Assembly: GCA_020443425.1 (NCBI GenBank) | Contig: JAGRIE010000004.1 | Location: forward strand, 1-64,000 | From: Halioglobus sp. | GTDB lineage: Bacteria > Pseudomonadota > Gammaproteobacteria > Pseudomonadales > Halieaceae | Direction: 5' to 3' | Length of the DNA: 64,000 nt | Shown here: one piece after another, positions 28,099 through 35,801 of the stretch | How the letters are laid out: each line of letters opens with the position of its first letter | Numbering within the stretch: the stretch's first letter is position 1 | Translations under genes and position numbers: made by a program | The notes under the pieces: generated by a model | What the model was told of the DNA's origin: nothing | Database searches by the model: none | The model's input: only the letters and a program-made list of their open reading frames with translations

Positions 28099-29238
28099 CT
28101 AGAAATGATTGAGCTGGGCAAAGCGGTCCAGGTGGTAGTTATAATCACCGAACAAGTGCTGCACAACCCGGGCTCGCTTGATGAAAAACCCGATCTCGTG
28201 TTCGTCCGTCATGCCGATACCACCGTGCATCTGGATGGCTTCATTGGTGACACGCTGGGCCACCTCACACAGCTTCGCTTTCGCTGCACTGGCCGGCAGG
28301 GACAGGTCCTCTTCGCCGGCATCAATCGCATGCAGCGCCTGCAATACGATGGAACGCGACAGCTCCAGCTCGGCGAACAACTCCGCGGCGCGGTGCTGCA
28401 GCCCCTGGAATGACCCGATCACCCGCCCGAACTGCTTGCGCTCCTTCAGGTAGGCGACCGTGCGCTCAAACGCCTCGGTGGACAGGCCGAGCAACTCGGC
28501 AGCGAGGCCGATATTGGCAATATCCAGCGCCCGTTTCAGTCCGCCCCAGGCTGCCCCCGGCTCGCCCAGCAGACTGTCGGCAGCTACCCGCACATTGTCC
28601 AGCGACAGTGCGCCGACACTGCGAGAATCCACCAGCTTGCGGCGCTCCACGGTAACACCGGCTGTCGCCGCATCCACCAGGAAGGCGCTCAGGCCCTGTT
28701 CGTCACCGGGCTGTGCGGCCGTGCGCGCGATCACAATGAACGCGTCTGCCGACACGGCGTCCAGCACCAGCACCTTGGCACCGTTGAGAATATATTCATT
28801 GCCCTGCGCCTGCGCGCCCAGCGCAGTGTGCAGCGGATCGTGATGGGCACCTTCCTGCAGCGCCAAACTCACCAGTTTCTCACCGCTGGCGATCGCGGCC
28901 AGCCACTGTTCTTTCTGCTGCTCACTGCCCAGTTCGCCGATAACCGTGGCGGCCACCAGCACGGTGGACTGCAAGGGGCTGGCGCTGAGATTGCGCCCAG
29001 CCTGCTCCAGCACCAGACCGAGACCGGTGTAACCGTACCCCAGCCCGCCAAAGGCCTCGGCGATAGCGATGCCGGCCCAACCCATCTCTGCCATCTCCCG
29101 CCACACGTCATCACTGAAGCCGCGTTCACTGTCGCTGTCGCGCAACGCCCGCAACTGGGCGACGGATGCCTTTTCGGCCAGAAAGCCCGCGGCCGATTCC
29201 TTGAGCATCACCTGTTCTTCATTCAATACCAATGCCAT
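28099..29238 (-). CDS. Acyl-CoA dehydrogenase family protein (beta-like partner of a pair)
   Basis: The 379-aa protein starts MALVLNEEQVMLKESAAGFL, with the family domains in order and the C-terminal MHGGIGMTDEHEIGFFIKRA. Part of the usual FAD-contact segment is altered (LVSLALQEGAHHDPLHTAL where active homologues have TEP..GSD). It is 26 bases downstream of a second, different acyl-CoA dehydrogenase. Such adjacent pairs form alpha2beta2 heterotetramers in steroid side-chain degradation (for example FadE28-FadE29), and this member looks like the less canonical subunit. The pairing is inference. Confidence 0.9.
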   Translation of the reverse strand: MALVLNEEQVMLKESAAGFLAEKASVAQLRALRDSDSERGFSDDVWREMAEMGWAGIAIAEAFGGLGYGYTGLGLVLEQAGRNLSASPLQSTVLVAATVIGELGSEQQKEQWLAAIASGEKLVSLALQEGAHHDPLHTALGAQAQGNEYILNGAKVLVLDAVSADAFIVIARTAAQPGDEQGLSAFLVDAATAGVTVERRKLVDSRSVGALSLDNVRVAADSLLGEPGAAWGGLKRALDIANIGLAAELLGLSTEAFERTVAYLKERKQFGRVIGSFQGLQHRAAELFAELELSRSIVLQALHAIDAGEEDLSLPASAAKAKLCEVAQRVTNEAIQMHGGIGMTDEHEIGFFIKRARVVQHLFGDYNYHLDRFAQLNHF

Positions 29239-29264
29239 GGTCTGTACCCTTCGTCTGGTTGGCG

Positions 29265-30446
29265 CTATGCGTCTGGAAGGCCAAGCACACGCTTGGCGAT
29301 AATGTTGAGTTGCACCTCGGTGGTCCCCCCCTCAATGGAGTTGCCCTTGGAGCGCAACCAGTCGCGACTGAGCATACCGTCGTGATACACCTCGCCCTCC
29401 CAGCCCAGCGCCTGCTCACCGCACACCGCGAGATTGAGTTCGTTACGCCGCTTATTCAACTCCGTGCCGTAGTATTTGAAGATCGAGGAGGCAGCGCCCA
29501 GCCCCTGCCCCGCCTTCGCCTCATCCCCGACCCGCGCCATGGTGGCGCCGAATACCAGGGTATCGAGCTGGTACTGCGCGATGGCCTGGCGCAATACAGG
29601 GCTCGCCAGGCGTCCGCTGGCATCGGTACCGATGGTATCCACCGCCACCTGTCCCACGGACTTTTTCGGCGCCGCACCGAAACCGGAGATCATCTCACGC
29701 TCGTGCGTCAGCAGGTATTTGGCAATGGTCCAGCCATTCCCCGCCTCCCCGACCAGGTTCCGCTTATCGGCGATCGCATCGTCGAAGAAGGTCTCGCAGA
29801 ACGGTGAACTGCCGCTGATCAGCTTGATAGGGCGCACGGTGACACCGGGCTGGTCCATATCAAACAACACAAAGCTGATGCCCTCGTGTTTGCTGCCGCT
29901 GTTGTCGGTGCGCACCAGGCAGAATATCCAGTCAGCTTTGTCGGCGTAGGATGTCCAGATCTTCTGGCCGTTGATCACATAGTGATCGCCCTTGTCCTCG
30001 GCCTTGGTGGCGAGGCTGGCGAGGTCCGATCCGGCATTGGGTTCGGAGTAGCCCTGACACCAGCGAATCTCCCCGCGCGCGATCTTCGGCAGGTGCTCCA
30101 GTTTTTGCTCCTCGCTGCCGAAGTGCAGCAGCGCCGGTCCCAGCATGGAGATGCCAAAGCTGTCCAGCGCCCGCCGCGCCCCTATCCTGGCCATCTCCTC
30201 ACTGAGGATCTTCACCTCGGCTGCATCCAGGCCGCCACCGCCGTAGGCCTTCGGCCAGTGCGGGACCGTCCAGCCGCGCTCGGCCATGCGGTCACACCAC
30301 AGCTTTTGGTCGGGATGCGCTATCTCCGGGTTCCGACCGCCGTTGTACAGGTCTTCAAAGCCCTTGACCGGCACGCGCATGGACTCGGGGCAATTACTCT
30401 CCAACCAGGTCCGGGTGTCCTGGCGGAATTGTTCAAGATCGCTCAC
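29265..30446 (-). CDS. Acyl-CoA dehydrogenase family protein (alpha-like partner of a pair)
   Basis: The 393-aa protein has the FAD-contact segment GYSEPNAGSDLASLATKAED (about residues 132-151) and KIWTSYADKADWIF. Its C-terminus LRSKGNSIEGGTTEVQLNII is characteristic of the FadE26/FadE29-like branch acting on bulky acyl-CoAs. It starts with GTG after a GAGGT site and is the first gene of a four-gene operon (two acyl-CoA dehydrogenases, ligase, ACAD10/11-like enzyme). The promoter with a 15-bp palindrome at 30571 lies about 125 bases upstream. Confidence 0.92.
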   Translation of the reverse strand: MSDLEQFRQDTRTWLESNCPESMRVPVKGFEDLYNGGRNPEIAHPDQKLWCDRMAERGWTVPHWPKAYGGGGLDAAEVKILSEEMARIGARRALDSFGISMLGPALLHFGSEEQKLEHLPKIARGEIRWCQGYSEPNAGSDLASLATKAEDKGDHYVINGQKIWTSYADKADWIFCLVRTDNSGSKHEGISFVLFDMDQPGVTVRPIKLISGSSPFCETFFDDAIADKRNLVGEAGNGWTIAKYLLTHEREMISGFGAAPKKSVGQVAVDTIGTDASGRLASPVLRQAIAQYQLDTLVFGATMARVGDEAKAGQGLGAASSIFKYYGTELNKRRNELNLAVCGEQALGWEGEVYHDGMLSRDWLRSKGNSIEGGTTEVQLNIIAKRVLGLPDA

Positions 30447-30570
30447 GGGGTTACCTCACAGTTCAATTGGCTCGCTGCCAGACGGTCTCACGACCGCCGG
30501 GAGAAGACCGCTTCAGTATAGACGCTGCAGGTGGATACGCCTTCGGCCCGCCACCTGGAAAACGGATTTG

Positions 30571-30599
30571 AACATACAGTATGTTTTGAGTGCGTTCAA
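30571..30599 (-). promoter_or_regulatory. Promoter with palindromic operator (copy 2), before the 30.4-kb operon
   Basis: On the reverse strand TTGAAC (30594-30599), a 17-base spacer and TATGTT (30571-30576) form a good sigma70 promoter. A perfect 15-bp palindrome AACATACAGTATGTT (30571-30585) covers the -10. Compared with copy 1 at 22334-22362, the palindrome, the -35 and the exact distance between them are conserved while the bases of the intervening spacer differ. That is the signature of selected regulatory elements. Confidence 0.82.
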
Positions 30600-30643
30600 G
30601 TATCTCCCTCGTGTCGCACAGTACCCGCCGGTGCGGCTGTCAG

Positions 30644-30675
30644 AAAAAAAAAGGGGGGCTGCCACTGGCGCCCCC
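30644..30675 (-). terminator. Rho-independent terminator of the second TonB receptor gene
   Basis: On the reverse strand a GGGGGC...GCCCCC stem with an inner GCC/GGC helix is followed by nine T residues (30644-30652). It lies about 45 bases after the receptor stop codon at 30720 and before the promoter of the next operon, a textbook position. Confidence 0.9.
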
Positions 30676-30719
30676 GTGAAACCGCCCCGCCGAGTGCACC
30701 TCGCGCACTGACGACACAG

Positions 30720-33017
30720 TCAGAACTCGAAAATCACCTCGCCGCCCCACATGGCGGGTGCCAGATAGGTGGTGGCCGTCGAGCCGATGCGGTAATTCAC
30801 ACTGTCCTCGTCGGTGATGTTTTTGCCCCACACGGCAAACTGCCAGCTGAGACCGCCCATCTCGACATCGGCCAGGCTGATGCGCGCATTGAGCAGGCCG
30901 TAATCGCCCACCTCCACTTTCCCGAACTCGGTATTGGCCAGCGCAAACTGGTCGTCCTGCCACGAGTAATCGAGGTGGAAGCGCAACTGCCCGATGCTGA
31001 TCGGCAGCTCGTAGTCAGCGGTGACCGAGTAGGCATTTTTCGGGGCCCATACCAGTTCCGTGGTATCGGTGTGATCGGTGCCATCCGGAAAGTCGACATT
31101 ACTGAAATCGTAGTCCAGGTAGGCGTAACTCAGCCCTACGAGAAACTGGTCTGTGACCGCCGCCTGCAGATCGATCTCCAGACCATAGACATCGGCATCA
31201 CCCGAGTTGAAGGATTCCACCAGCTGCGGACTGAGCACCGGGTCGGGCAGGTAGTCGAGGATGATATCGTTGATGCGCATGTAGTAGGCCGCGCCGTTGA
31301 AGCGGACTCGCTGGTCCAGCAGCTCCGATTTCCAGCCGATTTCACCGGAGGTCAGGTCCTCACTGTCAAACGGCTTGTTGAAGTCCACCCCGTTGCGACT
31401 GGAGCCCCCGGAGCGGAAGCCGGTGGACACCTTGGCGTAAGTCGAGAACGCTTCGGTCCAGTTGTAGTCGGCGATCGCAGTGTAATCGAAGCGGTCCTTG
31501 CTGGAGTCGGTGGCCCCGGGCGCAAACGAGTTCGCGTACCAGCCGTCATTGGTGCGACTCGCCTCGCGTTGATCGTCGGTGTAACGCAGCCCCAGTGTCA
31601 GGTCCAGTTTGTCATCGAGGATATCGGGCGTGTAGGTGGACTGGCCATACGCCGCCCAGGACTCGACATCGGTACTGACTTTGTACTCACCCAGGTAATT
31701 GGGCAGCGTGCCATTCACAAAATCAGTGCAGATCGGCCCCGGCCGGGTGCCGTCCGAGCAGGGCTTCATGGTAAAGAAGTCGAAGGCGTAGATGCCCATT
31801 TGATCGACTGCGGCGCGATCCAGGTACTGCCGCTCCATCTGGTCACCGTTTTCATTGAAATAGTACAGGCCACCGACGTACTGCAGGCGCTCGGCACTGC
31901 CCAGCAGCTGCAATTCCTGCGACCACTGGTCCTGCTGTGTCTTGGTGTAGACCTCGAGACTGCCGGCATCACCAAAGGCCTGGGCAAAGTTCTGCGAGAT
32001 TTCATCGTCGAAATCCCGGTAACCGGTGATCGACTTCAACGTCAGGTTGTCGCTGAGTTCATAGCTGATGGTGAGGTTATGCCCGTTGACCTCGGTGGTT
32101 GAGTCCGGCAGGTAGTAGGCGGTCTGCGCGCCACCGGTCGGGGAGCGGGTATGTTTCAACCGATCCGTGAAGCTGTTGGTAATCGGCAGGCCGGCCACCG
32201 TGGTGCCTCCGGTGGGCCCGCTGTACTGGAAGTACGGCGGCGATGAGGTCACATCCGAATAATCGTAGCTGTAATCCACCAGCAGTTTGTCAATACCGTC
32301 AAACCGCAGCGCCGCCCGGTAGCCCTCAGTCTCCTTTTTGTAGTAGTCGGTGTAATCGTAGCCGGGCACCTCATTCGCGCCCTCGTTCTGCACCCAGCCC
32401 TCACGATCGGAGAAGGCCGCTGTCAACTTGGCTTTAAAACCCGACACATCGGGCAGGTTCAGGTGGCTCACCGAGCGCCAGCTATCGTAGTTGCCGGCGC
32501 TGAGGGTCTGCTTGAAGCCCAGCTCACCCGTGGGTTTGGCATTGATGAAATTGATGGCACCGGCCATGGTGTTGCGCCCGTACAGGGTCCCCTGCGGGCC
32601 GCGAAGGATTTCCACTCGCTCCAGTTCAGACAGGTCCGACAACAGGCCGGTTGAGCGCGCCGCGTATACCCCGTCGTAGTACAGCCCGACAGTGGGATCC
32701 TTGGTGAGCACGATGGAATCGGCGTTGCCGATGCCGCGAATAAACAGCGCGAGATTGTTGGTCGCATTCGGGTAGGCCGGCATTTGCAGGTACGGGGATG
32801 CCGCGCCGATATCCTTGGCATCGATCAGTCCCATCGCCTCAATGCTCGCGCTGTCGTAGGCACTGATGGCGATCGGCGTATCCTGCAGCGACTCGGCACG
32901 TTTTTGCGCTGTGACAATAACCTCTTCCAACTGCTGTGCCATCGCTGCGTTCAGGGTCAGTCCCGAGGTCAGCATTACAGTAAGCGACAGTGTTGTTCGC
33001 GCGCATTTATGAAACAT
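30720..33017 (-). CDS. TonB-dependent receptor
   Basis: The 765-aa outer-membrane receptor starts at the ATG at 33017, which follows GGAGGGAA and gives a normal signal peptide (MFHKCARTTLSLTVMLTS... cleaved near AMA-QQ). An earlier in-frame start at 33044 lacks such a site. The TonB-box region LEEVIVTAQKRAES, the plug motif RVEILRGPQGTLYGRNTMAG and a terminal Phe (GGEVIFEF) are present, and the frame is intact. It has its own terminator and lies upstream of the acyl-CoA operon. It belongs to the large receptor group of marine Proteobacteria whose ligands are often hydrophobic compounds rather than siderophores. The ligand is unknown. Confidence 0.93.
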   Translation of the reverse strand: MFHKCARTTLSLTVMLTSGLTLNAAMAQQLEEVIVTAQKRAESLQDTPIAISAYDSASIEAMGLIDAKDIGAASPYLQMPAYPNATNNLALFIRGIGNADSIVLTKDPTVGLYYDGVYAARSTGLLSDLSELERVEILRGPQGTLYGRNTMAGAINFINAKPTGELGFKQTLSAGNYDSWRSVSHLNLPDVSGFKAKLTAAFSDREGWVQNEGANEVPGYDYTDYYKKETEGYRAALRFDGIDKLLVDYSYDYSDVTSSPPYFQYSGPTGGTTVAGLPITNSFTDRLKHTRSPTGGAQTAYYLPDSTTEVNGHNLTISYELSDNLTLKSITGYRDFDDEISQNFAQAFGDAGSLEVYTKTQQDQWSQELQLLGSAERLQYVGGLYYFNENGDQMERQYLDRAAVDQMGIYAFDFFTMKPCSDGTRPGPICTDFVNGTLPNYLGEYKVSTDVESWAAYGQSTYTPDILDDKLDLTLGLRYTDDQREASRTNDGWYANSFAPGATDSSKDRFDYTAIADYNWTEAFSTYAKVSTGFRSGGSSRNGVDFNKPFDSEDLTSGEIGWKSELLDQRVRFNGAAYYMRINDIILDYLPDPVLSPQLVESFNSGDADVYGLEIDLQAAVTDQFLVGLSYAYLDYDFSNVDFPDGTDHTDTTELVWAPKNAYSVTADYELPISIGQLRFHLDYSWQDDQFALANTEFGKVEVGDYGLLNARISLADVEMGGLSWQFAVWGKNITDEDSVNYRIGSTATTYLAPAMWGGEVIFEF

Positions 33018-33210
33018 GGCTTCCCTCCACTTTTTATAAATCAATAGCTGATTTGCCCTCCTGGCGATAAGGCAACCAACGGACTATAGGACGATTCTGC
33101 TCGCAGTAAGAGTGAACTATTTACTGAAGTTGGTATTTGCCGGTGATCCGCGCCTGCCACGCACAGTCGCCCCAACACCGCGACCCGAAGCCAGAGCCGC
33201 CACGGCCCGC

Positions 33211-34149
33211 CTAGTCCTTGAGGAATTCAGGCACCGGCTCCAGCGGCACGATGGATGCGGGATCAGCGTGAATGATGATTTCGGCAGCCGGGTAGCTTTC
33301 CTGCAACTGACTCACGACCTCATCCGAGATTTTGTGCGCCTGCAGCAGTGAGAGATTGTCATCGAGTTCGAGGTGCAACTGGATGAACGTCGCAATCCCC
33401 GAGCGGCGCGAGCGCAGGTCATGCAGTCCGCGCACACCGGGGTGTGCGTTGGCGATGCGCTTGATCTCCTCGCGTTCCTCCTCCGGCAGCTCCCTGTCCA
33501 TCAGGTCATCAAGCGACTGACGCACGATTGCCCAGGAGCTGTAGAGGATGTAGATCGCGATACCGATTGCGAACACCGCATCAAAGCCGTGCCAGCCTTC
33601 GATAGCGAGTATCAACGCGAGGATAACGGAGCCGTTGATCATGAAATCTGTCCGGTAGTGCAACGCGTCCGCCTTGATTGCGGTGGACCCGGTTTTGCGG
33701 ATCACATGCTGCTGGAAGGTGATCAGCGCCAGTGTCAGCGCTATCGAAAAACCCATGACGACGAGACCCGGCCCATAGGATTCAAGCGGTACGGGGTGCA
33801 TCAGTCGGCGCACCGATTCCAGCAGCAGGAAGCCGGCGGACCCGGCGATAAACGCGGACTGCCCGAGCCCGGCGAGCGCCTCTGCTTTACCGTGCCCGAA
33901 ACGGTGTTCCCTGTCAGCCGGCGTCACCGCGTGGCGCACTGCGAGCAGGTTGATCAGTGAGGCGATGGCGTCGAGGGCAGAGTCAATCAGCGTGGCGAGC
34001 AGCACAACCGAGTCGGTGACAGCCCAGGCGGCCGCTTTTGCCAGCACCAGTATGATGGCAACGCCCAGCGAGGCGTATGTCGCGCGACGCATCAGGCGGG
34101 CTGACTCCGGGACTGGGCCAGTCCCGGTATCGGGGGCAATATCTGTCAT
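33211..34149 (-). CDS. Cation diffusion facilitator, FieF-like metal exporter
   Basis: The 312-aa inner-membrane protein has six hydrophobic segments and a C-terminal cytoplasmic domain. The zinc/iron site of FieF (Asp-x3-Asp and His-x3-Asp) is complete, in LIDSALDAIAS and LHYRTDFMIN. FGHGKAEALAGL matches the family signature. It exports Zn(II) or Fe(II) in exchange for protons. It stands alone between the second TonB receptor and a small unknown gene; no metal-responsive operator was recognised. Confidence 0.93.
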   Translation of the reverse strand: MTDIAPDTGTGPVPESARLMRRATYASLGVAIILVLAKAAAWAVTDSVVLLATLIDSALDAIASLINLLAVRHAVTPADREHRFGHGKAEALAGLGQSAFIAGSAGFLLLESVRRLMHPVPLESYGPGLVVMGFSIALTLALITFQQHVIRKTGSTAIKADALHYRTDFMINGSVILALILAIEGWHGFDAVFAIGIAIYILYSSWAIVRQSLDDLMDRELPEEEREEIKRIANAHPGVRGLHDLRSRRSGIATFIQLHLELDDNLSLLQAHKISDEVVSQLQESYPAAEIIIHADPASIVPLEPVPEFLKD

Positions 34150-34258
34150 GAGGGGAATCGGGGCCGCTAAAGTGACCCCAGTCTAGCAAACTTCTACAGC
34201 GTGGGTACCCCAATGCGGAGGGGTCAACGTCATACGGCGAGCATTTCGCCAGTAGCGA

Positions 34259-34594
34259 TCAATCCTCGCAGGGACGACGCTCGCCGCCGTTGTTTGACCT
34301 GACCATGCGCACGGTCCGCTGGCAGGTGTCCAGCCACTGCTGCACGGTGTCCGTCTTCAGCGCCCGCACGTAGCCGCGCTCGGTGAGACAGGCAATACTG
34401 GTTTTGTTTGGCGTCCAGTCACCTTCCTTCGGACGCGGCTTGCGCGAACTGTAATACCAGAGCCCGCGCACGTCTTGCATTACATATCTGGCTTCGGCAG
34501 GCAGAAATACTTTTTTGCCACCGATTACGGCGAAAACTTCCGGTCCCTCGGCGGGAACCTGATCTACAACTGCCGTCGGAGTTATTGTCAACAT
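34259..34594 (-). CDS. Hypothetical protein, 111 aa
   Basis: I do not recognise this gene. It encodes a small soluble, basic protein starting MLTITPTAVVDQVPAEGPEV. It has a beta-rich N-terminal half (VFAVIGGKKVFLPAEARYVM) and two Cys near the C-terminal part. A GTG at 34609 would add five residues. It lies alone on the reverse strand downstream of an AT-rich island that may contain its promoter. Composition is less GC-rich than its neighbours, compatible with but not proof of transfer. Confidence 0.6.
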   Translation of the reverse strand: MLTITPTAVVDQVPAEGPEVFAVIGGKKVFLPAEARYVMQDVRGLWYYSSRKPRPKEGDWTPNKTSIACLTERGYVRALKTDTVQQWLDTCQRTVRMVRSNNGGERRPCED

Positions 34595-34792
34595 TGTTCC
34601 ATACCCCACTGATCTTCAGTTTTGACTCTGTTCGATTACCTGGAGGGGAGGGAGTCGCCGCAATCGACCAGACGTTCCCCGTCCACATCGCCACCCAATC
34701 GGGGGCGACAACCAAGTTATACGGCGGGGTGGGGGCGGCGACAACACACAGTGCGCCTTTTTTTAACACTATTAAAATGAAGGGCTGTTTTT

Positions 34793-34858
34793 ATGCCATT
34801 TTTTAATATTTTTTTCGTTTTAAAAGAGTTTTTTTGCTTAAAATGCCATTTTTTTAAT
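34793..34858. repeat. Imperfect direct repeat in the AT-rich island
   Basis: ATGCCATTTTTTAAT (34793-34807) is repeated as ATGCCATTTTTTTAAT (34843-34858), differing by one T in the run, 35 bases apart. Function unknown. Confidence 0.6.
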
Positions 34859-34915
34859 TATTATCGCCGTATATCAGTGTCACTTCTGGCATCAGACGGG
34901 GCTTGATGGGGAAGC

Positions 34916-34935
34916 GAGACCGCTGTTGCGGTCTC
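34916..34935 (-). terminator. Hairpin directly after the last gene of the chemosensory operon
   Basis: GAGACCGC and GCGGTCTC form a perfect 8-bp stem with a 4-base loop, adjoining the stop codon of the 128-aa gene. No T-run follows on the reverse strand, so it may be a transcript-end stabiliser or part of a rho-dependent end rather than a full intrinsic terminator. Confidence 0.55.
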
Positions 34936-35322
34936 TCAGTTGGTCACCAACTTGATGTAGGGCGGCTGCTTCGGGGCCGGCGCCAGCGGCTTCAGCCCCT
35001 CCGTATCACCGCTGACAAGCGGCAGATCCTTCGCCTCCTCGACTGAACTCATCAGCATGAACAGCGCCAGTGTCGCGCGACTGTCCTCTGACATCATCTG
35101 GGATGCGAAGGCGGCGAGCCCGCCCTCGGGAATCTCGCCCAACACCACAGCATTGGTCAGGTAGTCGCGAATAATCTGGCGATTGACCTGGTCCTTCAAA
35201 TAGCGCTGGAAGCCGGAGTCGCCAAAAATCCGCTTCAGGGCCTCTTCATCCCCCGGCGCGGGACGGGGTGCGGTATCGCCGAAAGCCGAATCAATCCAGC
35301 CGACTATCTCATCTAAATGCAA
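34936..35322 (-). CDS. Hypothetical protein at the end of the chemosensory operon, 128 aa
   Basis: I do not recognise the fold. The protein is acidic and helical, with no signal peptide or membrane segment. Both possible starts are TTG: the one at 35322 has a GGAGAG site seven bases upstream and is preferred, while the one at 35337 lacks a clear site. It follows the chpC-like gene by 21 bases and is followed by a hairpin, so it is the last gene of the operon. A role in the chemosensory system is inferred from position only. Confidence 0.7.
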   Translation of the reverse strand: MHLDEIVGWIDSAFGDTAPRPAPGDEEALKRIFGDSGFQRYLKDQVNRQIIRDYLTNAVVLGEIPEGGLAAFASQMMSEDSRATLALFMLMSSVEEAKDLPLVSGDTEGLKPLAPAPKQPPYIKLVTN

Positions 35323-35343
35323 CGGATTTCTCTCCAATATCTG

Positions 35344-35790
35344 TCAAGCGACCATCGAACTGACGGCGATTTTTTTCTGGAAACTGTCGAGGTCAGGCAC
35401 CTGGCAAAGCTGGCCATGGAACGTAAAGGCCGCTGTGGCGTAGTCGCGGGCCTGCCCCGGCGCATCCTCGACTTCGGCGGGCACCAGGGGGGCCACTTTC
35501 AGGCCGTCGCCCCGGATGGCAACCGCCCAGTACTCGCAGTCATCGCCCCGGAGACCGAGGAACACAGCCACGAGGCCGGCATCGCGGTGTGGCTGCTGCC
35601 ACTCGGGACCCTCCTCACCACCGAGGTCCAGCACCGGCACGGTGCGCTCACGCCAGATGATCTGTGCGGGCGGCTGCAGTGCATCCGTGTGCAGTGTCAC
35701 TATCTCCGCCAGGCAGTTCTGCGGTACCGCCCAGGTCTCGGTTCGGGAGCAGGGTATGAGCGCACACCACAGTTTTGTCTCGTCAGTCAT
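35344..35790 (-). CDS. CheW-like protein, ChpC-type
   Basis: The 148-aa protein looks like a single divergent CheW domain: LWCALIPCSRTETWAVPQNC at the start, then a strand pattern with VPVLDLGGEE where CheW proteins usually have the hydrophobic V-x-D-L motif. In Pseudomonas, ChpC is a second CheW-like adaptor encoded right after chpA. This gene has the same place, 11 bases after the ChpA-type kinase, with an AGGGGA site before its ATG. It would couple additional receptors to the kinase. Confidence 0.75.
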   Translation of the reverse strand: MTDETKLWCALIPCSRTETWAVPQNCLAEIVTLHTDALQPPAQIIWRERTVPVLDLGGEEGPEWQQPHRDAGLVAVFLGLRGDDCEYWAVAIRGDGLKVAPLVPAEVEDAPGQARDYATAAFTFHGQLCQVPDLDSFQKKIAVSSMVA

Positions 35791-35801
35791 TGAGTCGTCC
35801 C

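Larger units (their letters stand above)
34610..34935. other. AT-rich intergenic island
   Basis: This 326-base gap contains a strikingly AT-rich stretch (about 34760-34865) in otherwise GC-rich DNA, with repeated T-runs. Two near-identical units ATGCCATTTTTTAAT lie at 34793 and 34843. No gene is seen. It separates the end of the chemosensory operon from the 111-aa unknown gene, and may hold the promoter of the latter or a site for an AT-binding nucleoid protein. Confidence 0.6.

Noticed and set aside
30531-32102. 523-codon forward open frame opposite the second TonB receptor
   Set aside because: Antisense to a clear receptor gene and crossing its terminator and the next promoter; no protein features.
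34760-34865. Insertion sequence or attachment site in the AT-rich island
   Set aside because: No terminal inverted repeats, target duplication, transposase or integrase gene, or tRNA end nearby.
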